64,000 bases of DNA from Actinomucor elegans (Eukaryota > Mucoromycota > Mucoromycetes > Mucorales > Mucoraceae). The position numbers and the translations under genes are program-made. Shown piece by piece: positions 22,576 through 34,450 of this stretch. The DNA is taken from the NCBI GenBank assembly GCA_026027325.1, contig JAMSLZ010000014.1, forward strand, positions 124,001 to 188,000. Direction: 5' to 3'. A model generated the notes under the pieces. It was not told the DNA's origin, did no database searches, and was given only the letters and a program-made list of their open reading frames with translations. Position 1 is the first letter of the stretch, and each line of letters opens with the position of its first letter.

Positions 22576-23924
22576 TGGATTGTTTATCTAATTTACAATT
22601 GAAATCTCAAGTTGAGTTATTATCAGACCATGAATTCGTATTTGGGGCAGAGTCCCAGGAGGAATCTCCTGCAGAGTTTCAAACCGTTTCTCTATCAGAA
22701 TATCAAGCCGTACCTCAAGCAGAGATTCAAGTAGTGTCTCAAGCAATATCTCTACCAGACTCAATCGAACACATTAAGGATACTCAGACCAGTGATACTG
22801 AAGCGCAACCAGAGCTCCAACTGGACACATCTTGTAAAGTATCTTCACAAGAACCTCCCATGGATTCTTTGTCTGACTCACAATTAAATTTTCAAGCAGA
22901 ACTACCATCCAAATTTGAGGCCCAATCTTTACTAAATCAGGCCATGGATAATTCAAATGTATGTAATGATACTTGTGTACAATCACTGCTCGAACTAGAC
23001 ACCTCTCTTGACGTGTCGTCTCATGAATCCCCCGTGCTTTCTTTATCACATTCACTCCTATCAAATATGGACCTTGAATTTCAACCGGATGAGCATCTAA
23101 ATACAAATGATGAAGTCATAGATACTTCAGGTGTATGTGACAACAAGGATGTAGAGCCTCAGCTCAAGCTAGGAACATCTCTTCAAGCGCCTTCTCGAGA
23201 ACTTTATGTGCTTCCTCTATCAGACATTTTACCATCAAACATGGATCTTGAATCTCAATCGAATGATTACCCAAATACAAACGGTCAAACTATGGATACT
23301 TCAGATGCGTGTAAGGATACGGATACACTGCCACAGCGCCGATCTACAGATGTTGATGTAGATAATCAATTACACTATGAAATATACGCTCAAACTGAGT
23401 CCCCATCGAGTGATGTATCAGATTCTCAGCTTCATCCGCGGCAGGCATGTCAGTCAATACGCATCAAGGATGATTCTCACCCCCGATTGGATAAAAATCA
23501 AATCGATAGATTGAATTCTATCATGAAAGCTCGCGAACCAACTGTGATCATCAAGCAAGGTGGTTCAAGTAAAACCACATCAAGGTCTTTAATGGAGGCG
23601 CATGAGCCGACTATTATTATCAAGCGAAAGGCTCCAAGTTCAAGTAAACCCAAGTTGAGAACCACACGCATATCTGAAGCAACCACTCCTGCATGGAATC
23701 ATCGAAGCCCTAAAACAATCACACCTCTATCAGCCAGTCGAAATCAAAAAAAAGCATCGTTGTCTATTTCTCGCGATAGTAGTAAAGCAACAGCTCCATT
23801 CATGGTTATCCGTGGTAGCGAAATAGCTAATTTTCTTGAGAGACCAAGGGAACCAATGATTGTGGTACGAACTGTGCGTATTAGAAAGGCTGTCAAAAAA
23901 GAATGCAGCCATACAGAAAAATGA
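22535..23924 (+). CDS. Out-of-frame continuation of the SET9-like repeat tail
   Basis: The frame 22575-23924 (449 residues) continues the same Ser/Gln/Glu repeat that ends at 22575. The continuation frame gives SRKLSFSESLVDCLSN at the junction, aligning with earlier repeat units. The switch therefore falls around CTCGAGCCAAAGCATC (about 22533-22548); one more A or C there would join the two. The last 130 residues change character and become basic, with EPTVIIKQGG, EPTIIIKRK and EPMIVVRTV repeats and a Lys-rich end. No start codon or promoter suggests an independent gene. It is either a real frameshift or a sequencing error. Confidence 0.7.
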
Positions 23925-26900
23925 AAGTGTACAAAACACTGTAATCACCTTTCTACCTTCGAAGACATTGTTGTTGTTTTCTTACTAGGATTTTATATTT
24001 AAATATATATCTACCACTTTTTTTCACGTTTAAAAGCACTTTTTTTTTTACCCCTCCCCTCCTCCACCCCAACTATATACATTTAAATATTACTTATTAT
24101 ATGCTTAATGCTACTTTTATTATACATGTTGGATCGCTTTTTTTTACTATTCGATCCTTGTAATCCTTCCTCTAATACGTTTATCAAAAAAAAAGTAGAA
24201 TAAATAAACAACAGCCATCTTCTGGCTACCATATGCTGTTGTAGTTTTCATTTCTACTATTACTCCTATCCATCATTATAAAGCAAACCATTAAACTACC
24301 TTTAATACGGTATTGTTCCCCCTCATCTGATCTTTTGATCTGTTTTGTTCGTTTTGCTTTAGGTGTCATAATTGATTTTTAATACAAATGCATAAAAAGT
24401 GTGTATAGTTAGATTCAAAATTGCAGTACAATAGAATTTTGTAGAGTAGTCTACAAGATAGAAGCCTCTAAATTGAAAACAGCATAAAATGCGGATACGC
24501 TTTAGGTAAAAGGCTCTAATAGAAGCAACAGTGGCTCAATCAATACATGAATTACAAATAATCAGACTTTTTTTTTTGGCTCTAAGTCCAGGAAGAGAAT
24601 CGCAACCAGAGTTCGATGTTATGTAATGGCATTTCTTAGCTAGCAACATGTACATTCCCCCCCAAAAAAATATGCAACATTGAATCAGGATCAAATTGAA
24701 TGGTTTATTATACGACACTGAAATTGGAGCAAGTAAAACTAAAACAGGCCCTATGCTCATTATACTCTTTCATTTGCATAACGTGGAATCGGAATGAAAA
24801 AAGCTGGATCGCCAAGTAATTTCAAGTTTCAATATATATATCATTAATCATAAATCCTATGGAACATGTTGTTTGCTTTACTATGGAGCTGGTAATAGGA
24901 CAACATAGTCACATTCTACTTTCCCATGGCCTATCGATCTTGAATTAATCTCGATTTCTAATATTATTGTTAGCGATGCATGTCCTTTGTAGTCAATCAG
25001 TAAAATGAGAAATAGCTATTGTGTTTGAGCCAATTAATAGTTCGATGTAGCAAGTGCAGTAGCTCATTTGAATATGTAACAGTCTTTAGATGTGACATGA
25101 AATGCGAATCGGCTGATGAATGTAATATTAAAAATGAGGCAAGAACGACTTATCTCAGAAAAAAAAAATCTGAAGAATAAGTTACACACAATATTGATGG
25201 TATGTATCCTTGCGTATATGGATGTTTGCTGTGTTATTTTTTTCTTGTTTTAAGAAACATGGGCCCTATAGACACATTATAAAAACTAAGAAGAGTCGGC
25301 TTTTTTTTATGGGTTCAAGGAAATGCAATATACTACTTAAATCACTATTAAATACCAAAGTTTTGTTTTTTTTTAAAAAAAAGGCCAATTCTTGCTGTTT
25401 TTTGAATGTCTATAACTCGCGTGTTTCGTAAGACAAGATTATAAGAATATATTTGCGTAATCTCAGATGCTTCCTATCTATGATCTATATCAACTAATGC
25501 TCCAAACATTATATCTTTGTGCTTTACAAACAAAGTAAAATTTTGGCCTAAGGGTATACAGTTCGAATTTTCCACATCGCAGTCCCTTGGCTGATTCTAG
25601 TGTAATGTCATCTAAACCCCCCCCCCCCAGTAAAAGATCAGAGTGGACTATTACATCTACTAAAATTACGACTTGGCTCGAGCTCTGTAGGTATATTGCA
25701 TTTCAAGTATATGCTGTAAAATACATGCATTTCAAGTGAAGGAGACCTATAGATCTTTCAAGCGATTTTGATCGAATCTATCATTTTGGTTAGTAATTCA
25801 TGTGCAAAATGAGTCGCTGCATCTGTTTGGACCTTTTATTGAAGAAATAATTGAAGTATATTTTACTTTCATTTCAGAGACGTTTGGAGCAGATCAATAC
25901 CCAGTGTTCCTTCATAAATTTCTTTCTTAAAACCTTGACACATCAGTATTATTAAACTCAATTGTGAAATAAATGGATGGACAAGTGGGCCAAAAGTTCA
26001 GAGAAAGGTCTTAGAAGATAATCGTGGAGGCTGTGGAAGTTTGATGGCTTTTCTAGCCACTTCCTATTAGTGAAACCCAAATCCGCCTTTAATAGTTATA
26101 AAACTTGTGTTAGCCCCTATTTATTGGATCCATTCCCGATAATCTTTCCTGCTTGATAGCTACGGAAGATCTAAACCGAATGTCAAACTGTCCCGAGAGG
26201 ATAAACAATAGTTAATATATATTATCCGAAAAATCTCTGAATGATTAGATAAACTCTCATCATCACGATATGCTCAAAGAACCCGAGTATATGTATATGT
26301 ATATTGAAATTGCAAATCTATGCTATAACCCTAACCCGATCCATGTCTGAGGAAACCTAGAATCGGAAGCACACCCTCATAATCGAAACGTATTCGAGTG
26401 ACACTATCCCAGTCATCCATCCGGCCGAACCGCCGTTCATTTCAGCTGGAACCGGGAAACATAGCACAAGAAGAGGTACTACTCTATCAGTAGGTCAATA
26501 GTAGATGTGCTTCTTGCGCTGCAATTGATCAACCATTGTCATAAAACTACTTGTTTAGCCATATAACTTACTTGCGTATGCGTTACGATACAATTACTTA
26601 TCTATACAGCTGACTTGCTCATATAGTAAACGCACCGTTAATAATACACAGGACTAATATGTCATAGCCTAGTATTTTTCATTTTATTAATGCTTTGAGT
26701 AACAGTATCACCACATACGGTTCCAGGAACAATAATGATTGCGCGAGGTTACCCAGTCAAGGAAGGTCACGCACAGCAAGCCATAGTTGGTTTAGTTTAT
26801 AAAAAAGTAACTTTGAGTGCATATACAGGCTTCTTTTTTTTTGTTTTTGTTTTGTTTTACTATTTGAAAACAAGTATCTGTAATATAAGCTACTTTTACT

Positions 26901-28151
26901 TGTTAATTAAGAAAAAAGAAAAAAAAAAGCCTAGGCTGATAGGGCTAAGACGTCGCAGTAATGAATTCAAAGACAGAGAACCCGCCACTATCGTGCTGAT
27001 GAAGCATAGTGCCTCATTCTATTTGCGTATATAATAGCGCAATTAACTCCCTTGACATTCTATACCATCATCTGATCTTGTACGCGCAATTTAAACAGTG
27101 AGGCTTTGCAGACAAGAAAGGGGACCAGATCTGGGTTCAAGAACTTTTCAACAATAATATGGTGGCACGATAAAATAAAAAAAATAAAAAAACTTGTTAC
27201 GTACCACTAATTACCCGATGTATTACTGGCTCCGTCATTCCGCCCAGGACTAAATGCAGTGTCTGAACGTAGAGATAGTGTCGATGCATAGATCTCACTA
27301 CTACAATAGAGTATAAGGCAATACACGGAGCGCATATCTATATAATAAAGTATAAGGATAGTTGTAATAAACGCGCATGCAATTCTTTGTAGGGGAAAAT
27401 CAGAAAAGTGCATCACTTTTATTTCATTGGATGACGGAGATTATATATGGCCGCACGTCTAAATTACAAAATCTTATCTATTTTAACAATCAATTGAGAT
27501 ATCACTACAACTTTTTAAAAATAAACCTATAGAATAAAGCATCATATTAATTATTCGCTGTTATATATTAGCATTGCCAGGCCCTAGGGGCTAATATACG
27601 ATGTTATTCGGAGATCAATGCGGAGATTGTACTCATCGGTGGTAAAATCCTATTCATGCCCTCAAACTTGCGTCTAATATAACAATAAATAAAAGGTATT
27701 CCATGGTTTCCGAGGAAAGTGTAGAACTCGACTCTTTTTTTTTGTATCGATAACTATATACTAACGCAGACAGGTGTTATAGTTGGATAACCGCTGCTAA
27801 GCGGAGAGTGAATCTGAAATGGGTACGATGAACTTTGATGGCATGTTAGGGTCATCTAGTTGAACAGTGAACCGAGATATATTCACGATTTCCGGGCAAA
27901 CTATTGAAAAAAAGCATGGTCTTCCTAATGAACCAATTTTCGCTATTTTACATTAATGTAAACAAGTACTACCGGCTTCTTTGTATGCAGTAAAAAAAAA
28001 AAAATTTTTTTTTTTTTTGCCATCATGTTCAATGACCCGAAACTTTAGTGCTTCAGTCAGACAATCTGAAAGTGGAAATAGAGTAATTACTGAAGGCGTT
28101 GAAACAATAAGATTGTTATGAATACATTTTTTTTATTATAGAATAAGAACA
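23925..28151. other. Large AT-rich intergenic region
   Basis: About 4.2 kb between the SET9-like gene and the secreted barrel protein, 3' ends facing each other. Small frames (24536-24760 minus, 25210-25431, 26735-27034 plus, 27207-27416 minus) lack motifs and are not supported. Landmarks: a C13 run near 25617, dispersed-motif copies at 25085 and 25591, a somewhat more GC-rich patch at 26330-26470, and an A13/T14 inverted homopolymer at about 27992-28018. Confidence 0.5.
25085..25125 (+). repeat. Dispersed CAGATG-type motif (copy e)
   Basis: TTTAGATGTGACATGAAATG then CGAATCGGCTGATGAATG. The left flank GTAGCTCATTTGAATATG resembles the flanks of the copies near 40545 and 45930. Confidence 0.5.
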
Positions 28152-28832
28152 CTAAAGCACAGCCCACTTTTTGACAGAGCTTGTTACATAATTTTGAATT
28201 TTACATCTCTTTTGCACAACTTGGACAGTTGAAGGAATCTTTTTGGTTAATACTCTGTAGGCGTTGTATTGAAGAACAAAAAAGTCGATTTGGCAACCAC
28301 CCATACTCCAGCCAGAATCATCAACACGAACACAGCCGTTATGTCTTTTACCGTTGGGTAATTTGAGGCCGTTCAACTGCTTGATGTATAATGTAGTGCC
28401 TTTTTTGATATCGTTGGTAGCGACAGAGACCCAAGGTGTTAAACCATTTCTATTGGATCCAAGACCATAAGGAGTCTTTTTACGATTGACTTTCAAGAAT
28501 TCATCAGCATGGCCGTCCAAGTTGACCATGACACCGGATCTCAAAAGTCCAGTGCCTTCCATACGGAATTTATCGTATGTGTTCTTGGCTACCTTGGCAA
28601 TGGTTTTACCATTTCTATCTTTGAGACGTTTGTATCGAGAACCAGTAAGGGTAATGATGTCGCCGTTGTTGGTCATGTCTTTTTCTCCTTCTTTAGGGAT
28701 CCAATATTGTGTGAGTCTAGCTTTTCTATAACAGCTGGAGATACCACGTCTTTCTAGATTGGCTTGTGTAGTCGAAGTGCAAATCGCCATTACTATCAGA
28801 ACAGTAATGAGGATGAAATTACTGGTCTTCAT
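28152..28832 (-). CDS. Secreted double-psi beta-barrel (RlpA/3D-domain-like) protein
   Basis: A single 226-residue frame with ATG at 28832. Residues 1-24 form a clear signal peptide (FILITVLIVMAICTS then TTQA). The mature part starts near a Cys and has LTQYWIPKEGEKD, TGLLRSGVMVNLDG, GLTPWVSVATNDIKKGT, then a Cys and VRVDDSGWSMGGCQIDFFV. The Asp pair and the terminal DFFV strand are typical of the 3D/RlpA-like double-psi barrel (barwin/expansin fold). Such proteins act outside the cell on walls or polysaccharides; enzymatic activity here is not shown. It precedes the CK2 beta gene on the same strand. Confidence 0.8.
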   Translation of the reverse strand: MKTSNFILITVLIVMAICTSTTQANLERRGISSCYRKARLTQYWIPKEGEKDMTNNGDIITLTGSRYKRLKDRNGKTIAKVAKNTYDKFRMEGTGLLRSGVMVNLDGHADEFLKVNRKKTPYGLGSNRNGLTPWVSVATNDIKKGTTLYIKQLNGLKLPNGKRHNGCVRVDDSGWSMGGCQIDFFVLQYNAYRVLTKKIPSTVQVVQKRCKIQNYVTSSVKKWAVL

Positions 28833-29186
28833 TGTTATATGTCTATATAATGGTGTAGGTAATGATTTGCGATCTACGCTGTAAGTAAAAGAAAAAGGGA
28901 ATTATAAAAAAGTGAAAAAACATGCGTAATTGCCTTGTATTTATACAAGAGTGTAGTACAGCGTTCGTACAACTTCATATATTGAATGATAATAAAAAGA
29001 ATTCCATGCCAACCTATTCGTTTATTATAATTAGCATCAGCTGGCCCTTATTTGGTCAAGCCATGTCAACTTGCTTCTGCGCTTAATTAATTGCTACGCG
29101 TGTATCACTATCTTTCTTTGTAAAAACTGCTCCTATTTTGTTTTGTTAAACTATTTTATTATTTATTTCAATAACGTAACACTTTT
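28833..29186. other. Upstream region of the barrel-protein gene
   Basis: A 354-base gap between the stop of CK2 beta and the start of the barrel gene, both on the minus strand. It must hold the barrel gene promoter; TTATATAG near 28850 and TTTATAC-type elements are present, but none is decisive. Confidence 0.45.
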
Positions 29187-29986
29187 CTATGATAAGTCAG
29201 TGGCTGCTGCTTCCTGTTCCTTCTTTTCTTTCAACTTTCTTTGATACTCTTCACGAGCACGGTCTTGCCATCTATGCTGTTCAGCAATCTGATGAATCTT
29301 GAAACCGAAAATACGGGGTTCATAGCGTTCAATTGATTTGCTAGGCAAGTAATTTGGATGTGCCTGGAATAACATATGAGGGAATGAGGTACCAAAGTAA
29401 GCACCGTCAATAGAGGCATGGCGAGACGATTTAGGGTTGTAGATATCTTCGCAACGAGGACAATACAATTTGACAGTCTTGGTGACTGGTACATCAGATA
29501 AGCCAACAGGAAGTAAAGATTGCATATTACAAAGTACTCTTGGACAACGACCAAATTCCGCCTTTTTATATTTATCAAGCTATCATCTTGCGTTAGTTAC
29601 TTTTACAATGCTTCTTTTATTCTCATTTTACCATCTTTGCCAAGCCTCGAGTTGTAATAACAAAACGAGCGTGAATCAATCCATATAAATGACGTGCAGC
29701 TCTTTCAATTTGATCTCTTGCCTTCTCATCAAATCTTTCTTCGTCTAAAATTATATTAGTTTTCTCTACTCCCCTCCTATAGTGAATGCAACTACCTACC
29801 TAGGTTATCTGTAATCATATCTAATGCTTCAGCATAGTATTGTTGAACTTCGGCATTTAACCCAGTAAGATTAAAGCGATCTAAAATATATTCTTCATCA
29901 ATCTCGCAATAGTATTCATTGCCCTTGGACTCCAAGAACCAGTCAATCCAGTATTTAGCGTAATCGCTGTCAGTTCCACTGCTCAT
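29187..29986 (-). CDS. CKB1: Casein kinase 2 regulatory (beta) subunit
   Basis: Three exons: 29800-29986, 29632-29744, 29187-29579, giving 230 residues. The start [20 protein letters not shown] aligns with the CK2 beta N-terminus. Next come [36 protein letters not shown], the zinc-finger pairs CPRVLC and CPRCEDIY, and [22 protein letters not shown]2 beta dimerises through this zinc finger and sets the substrate choice of the CK2 holoenzyme in nucleus and cytoplasm. The upstream frame open to 30055 is not needed: the ATG at 29986 matches family starts. The C-terminus is short, Glu/Lys-rich and unlike the animal tail. The gene is one of probably several CK2 beta copies; the symbol follows yeast. 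Confidence 0.93.
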
Positions 29987-32393
29987 ATCATCCACTAATG
30001 CAGAAAAAAAAAAAGAATTAACCCACATGTCCAGTCGCATTCTTTGAAAATTCACATACTTTTCTGTCTCTTTATCGTTGTTTCTGTTGCAGTTGCTTTT
30101 AAATCAGACTTTGTCAAGTCCTGAGTGGTTTCGTTTACTCTAAAATGTTTGGTAATTAACAAACGAAGCGAAAAAAAAAGAGAGACCGAGAAAAATATTT
30201 TTTAAATAAAAAAGTCAGCGCCAAGTCAAATTTAAACATCTCGATAAAAGGGTCGTTTTATTTCGAAATTAAAAGAGAGTAATTCCATTTCTTCCATGGG
30301 CATGCTCTCTCTCTCTTTTTAACCGAGATTTACTTTCAAATGCGAGTTTTTCATGAAGCCCCAATAAAAAAAAAAAACAAAAAAAACAAGCGTCTTTTTT
30401 TACATGAAAAAAAAAGGAAAGATGTAACTCACCTTTTCAGTTTGTCTTGAATCGATTAGGTCGCTACAAACTTACGAGCTGACCAAGTGGGTGTGAATTG
30501 ATGGGAAAAAAAAGTACGACATGACAAAAAGGAAGCTTCAATGCAAACATGCAAGCCACCCATTTGCCCTGCCAATGGCTGCGTTTGAATACGACAGCTG
30601 ATATACGCGTATCATTGGCTGGTAGGGTTGTGGGAAGATCTCAAGAGCGCTTTGACGTATAAAGAGCCACTTATGTTGGGAATGTAAGGCCCTCTTGACA
30701 AATTTTGGACAGTATTGAACTATGTGTTTTGAATGATGTAGAGATAATACAATAGTCACTACCAAAAAATCATAGACATCACTAGATTTAGAACTCATTT
30801 GGTTCTGGCTCCTTGGTTTGATGTTTATCATTCGTATTTCTTTATATGAAAAAGCTATTAGTTCTAAAACCCTTTTTTTTTTGCACTATTTAAAAATTTA
30901 GCCAATTAACCTTGCCTTTAAAATATATCTATGGTCCATCAAATAAAGATGCTTAAGGGCCCGAGGGGGTCAGAATGACTGCAGTATTCTTTATCTTAGT
31001 GCAGTTAACAAGTGTCATCAAACTCCTGTCAAAAGATGTACTAATATATCGTTGATAAACAATTAGGTTCTTATTTTTTGAGCAAACACCTCTCTAACCG
31101 TACGAATGGATGATATTTGTTAAACACATGCATGCATGTAAAAAAAAAAAAAAAGCAATATAGCCCATAGATCACAGAATAATGTAAAGAAATGGGCGAG
31201 TGTAGCGATAATTCCTCAAATGGTCTATTATGGCACTATTAAATATTTTTGAAAAATAATGTCTACTAGTATATGATGACACTGCCCAATACCTATTCAT
31301 CGCGCATACAAATTGTTTGAGGTTATGTTCATTCTGTTCCAATCATTTGAAAGATAAAGTTATCAATGCGCAATAAGCATTTTAACAAAATCTGCAGAGC
31401 ATCCGAATATTTGATTTGTAAGAAATACAAACAGTTTGGTTTGTTACAAAAAAAATCAGATACTACAGTATATTATTATAAAAGATAAGCATAAACTACT
31501 ATACTTTTTAAACACGATGATTGAACAACAACTTTACTAAAGGTTACTGTCTTTGGATATTTCAGCAATAATATTGTTTTCGAGTCCATTTTTCGGTCAA
31601 ATGTCACACTTTGTTTAATATCTTTTTATATTCAAAATGAACTGCTTCATATATTAAAGCTGTTATTGCACTAAAATACAATACTTTAATGGGCAGTGAA
31701 TTGCATTCATTTCAAGATCATTCAATATCTCGATTAAAAGTCACATCAGATTACCACCAGTAATATGTGCAAGTGCTACTGTATCTACTAGTGGAACCTT
31801 TATCTGATTTATATCTTGAATGTTTTTTTTTACGTGTCTGTTCAACCATATCATTGATAAATAGATGTTGCGAAATGTTTTTATCATCGATACCAACATT
31901 CCTATGACCTATCGTGTGTTATTCTCTGATCATTGGTCTGGAATCAAGCCCAGGAGCATGAGGTCTCGGAAGATCGGCCCATTGATCATCATATTGGATA
32001 CACTTTTGATACACTATTAAACTCTTTTGTATCGGAATCTCATCTCCATACCACATATCCCCTTTGATCATCAACTTTTTCTTTGCTAGCCAAGCAAATC
32101 ATGAAACAAGCAAATATGGTGGAAATAATCAATTTTGGATCCCCAACTATCTAATATTTGCCATATCGTCTTTCTTTAGCTTTACATAGATTAATACAGT
32201 GGAAAAGTGTTTAATTGGGCATTTTTAAAAATAATAATAATAATATATATAAAGAAAAAAAAAAAAAAAAACTTAAAGCAGAGGCCCTGCTTTTGATCCA
32301 TCGGAGTAATCTACCGACAATTGTTGGCTTAATAAAGATGTGTATATAAATGAACCTGTACTCAATTAATTGGCCTTTTCCCTTTTAATCATA
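29987..32393. other. Divergent intergenic region
   Basis: About 2.4 kb between CK2 beta (minus) and the hydrolase (plus). It is AT-rich with several A or T runs. The 30538-30831 minus frame has no family signal. Degenerate copies of the dispersed motif are seen on the minus strand at about 31577-31612 and 31714-31754. A TATATATAAAG element lies near 32240-32255. Confidence 0.5.
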
Positions 32394-33914
32394 ATGAGCA
32401 GCATCAAGAGCAACGATAGCTACACGCGCGATAAACACAATATTGACAACATCAAGATTGTGCATCATCCAGATACTGTTCCTATTTTTATCCGCTCTAC
32501 AAATACCAGTCTGCCTTTCCACGACTATTTAGCGCAAACCTGTCCATCCTTGTTTGGCCCCAAAGCACAATATACCCCTACACCCTATTTAAGATCCAAG
32601 CACCTGCAAACCATTTATACCTCATTCTATGATGGGTCTGCTACGACCAACGATATCACCTATGAAAGGTTTGATTTGCAAAAAAAAAAAAATAACGCAT
32701 TCACCTGTGTTGATTCCTTTTTTTTTTTTATGTAGACAAATTCTTGAGTTTGCTAATGGAGGTGTTGCTTCTCTTGATTGGGCTATTCCTTTAACCCCTC
32801 TGCCAGAAGATACACCTACACTGGTGATATTACATGGATTAACAGGTGGAAGTCATGAAAATTATATCCGAGGATTACTTCAAATTGCAAGTACCTTTCC
32901 AAGAAGGAAAAAAAAGAAGAAAGAGAACTGATTCTAAAAGCTATTTATACATTCTATAGATTGCCAGACCGCCTATCAATTATCGCGCTGTAGTGTACAA
33001 TGCAAGAGGTTGCGGATTTACCAATGTAAAAACACCTCAGTTATTCAATGCATCTATTACAGATGATTTGAGAGAAGCGCTTCGACATATTCGAAAGCAA
33101 GTAGGCGAAAAAACGCCATTGATCGGCATTGGCTTTTCATTAGGATCCAATATACTTGTCAAGGTAGAGATAATAAAAAAAAAACATGATGTACACATAT
33201 GGCTGATTATTGGTCAAAAAGTACTTAGGTGAAGAAGGTGAAAAGACACCTTTGATAGCAGCAGTATCTGTTGCTAATCCGTACGATTTATTAAGGTAAA
33301 TTGATCAACTTTTCAAGTTGTAATGTCACACAATCCAGTAATTTTTGTTATACTCATAATTTGTAGTTCCGGTAAAGTCTTGGATCAAGGTTACTTTACA
33401 AGAAACGTTTATTCCTATCATATGGCCAAGAACCTTAAAAACATCTTTTTGAGGTAATACCTATTAGCATCTAGATAACCCATACTCCCTTTTTTTTAAA
33501 AAAAAAACACTTTGTATAGAAACAAAGAAATGATGATGACTCGAGGTGATATTGATATTAATGAAGTGCTTGCAGCTAGAACGATCCGAGAATACGATAA
33601 TGCTTGTACAAAGAAAATGTCCAATTATACGACTGTCAATAACTACTATAGAGATGGCAGTTGCGCTCGTGTTATTGAACATGTTCGTATCCCGCTGCTA
33701 TGTATTAATGCATTAGATGATCCTATTTCTCGCTCTCACTGTATTCCAGTGGATGAAATCAAGGTGAACCCTTATATTGTCTTGGCTGCCACAAAACATG
33801 GTGGCCATCTAGGTTGGTTTGAACATAGTTATAAACCAAGTCGATGGGTCGATAAGCCTATTGCTGAATTTATTGTAGCGATGTTCCAGGTAAGAAGCAG
33901 TTGAATGATAATAG

Positions 33915-33949
<35 letters not shown>

Positions 33950-34108
33950 CTCATGATGTATATACATATAATGTAGGCCCATGACTCTTGTAAAGAGGCA
34001 CCTAGATTAGATACTAGTATAGTCGTTAAAAGCGCGAAAGCGATTAGAAAGGTTCGATTTCCACCTCTACCTACTGCTATTATACCTCCTTTAATGACCA
34101 GTCAATGA
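32394..34108 (+). CDS. EMB8/YMR210w-type alpha/beta hydrolase (ABHD1/3 family)
   Basis: Seven exons: 32394-32668, 32736-32886, 32960-33163, 33222-33295, 33367-33453, 33520-33889, 33977-34108, giving 430 residues. Motifs: YLRSKHLQT, GGVASLDWAIP, LVILHGLTGGSHENYIR (oxyanion region), YNARGCG, the nucleophile elbow GIGFSLGSNIL, the acid region LCINALDDPIS and the catalytic His in KHGGHLGW. Family members are esterases or lipases/acyltransferases of lipids. Intron 2 keeps the frame only if it begins with GCAAGT at 32887, so it is read as a GC-AG intron. The last exon is basic and not conserved. It converges on MCM7. Confidence 0.88.
33917..33945. repeat. (AC)n microsatellite in intron 6 of the hydrolase
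   Basis: A 29-base perfect AC repeat just after the exon 6 donor. Confidence 0.95.
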
Positions 34109-34450
34109 AGACTAACTACTCAATAATAACGTACATATAGCCATTTCCTTCTATCAGTCAAAAACTATTGGCAAATCTGTCGTTACATCACTTTGTCTTC
34201 TTATTGGTTTGCTATCTTGGTTTGACTTTTTCACAAGAAACAGATTGGTTTTTCTAATGATAAAAAAAAAGTAATGGGATTTATTCTTTTTTTGAAAAAA
34301 CAATATTGTCTTTTTCAAAATTATATAGGATAATAAAGAGATTTGCTTTTCAAAATAGATAGATTCCAGCAGCGATTATAAAAAGAGAGAGAAAGAGAAT
34401 ATGATGCGGTGTGTGAGTAGAAAAAGAAATAGATGTATATATAAATGTAT
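34109..34450. other. Convergent 3' gap
   Basis: 342 bases between the stop codons of the hydrolase and MCM7. AT-rich, with T9/A-type runs and no gene. Confidence 0.6.

Noticed and set aside
26320..26345. CCCTAACCC resembling telomeric repeat
   Set aside because: Only one and a half units are present, inside an ordinary gap; single CCTAA occurrences elsewhere are equally isolated.
30538..30831. 97-codon minus-strand frame
   Set aside because: No ATG context, splice partner or family resemblance; likely chance.
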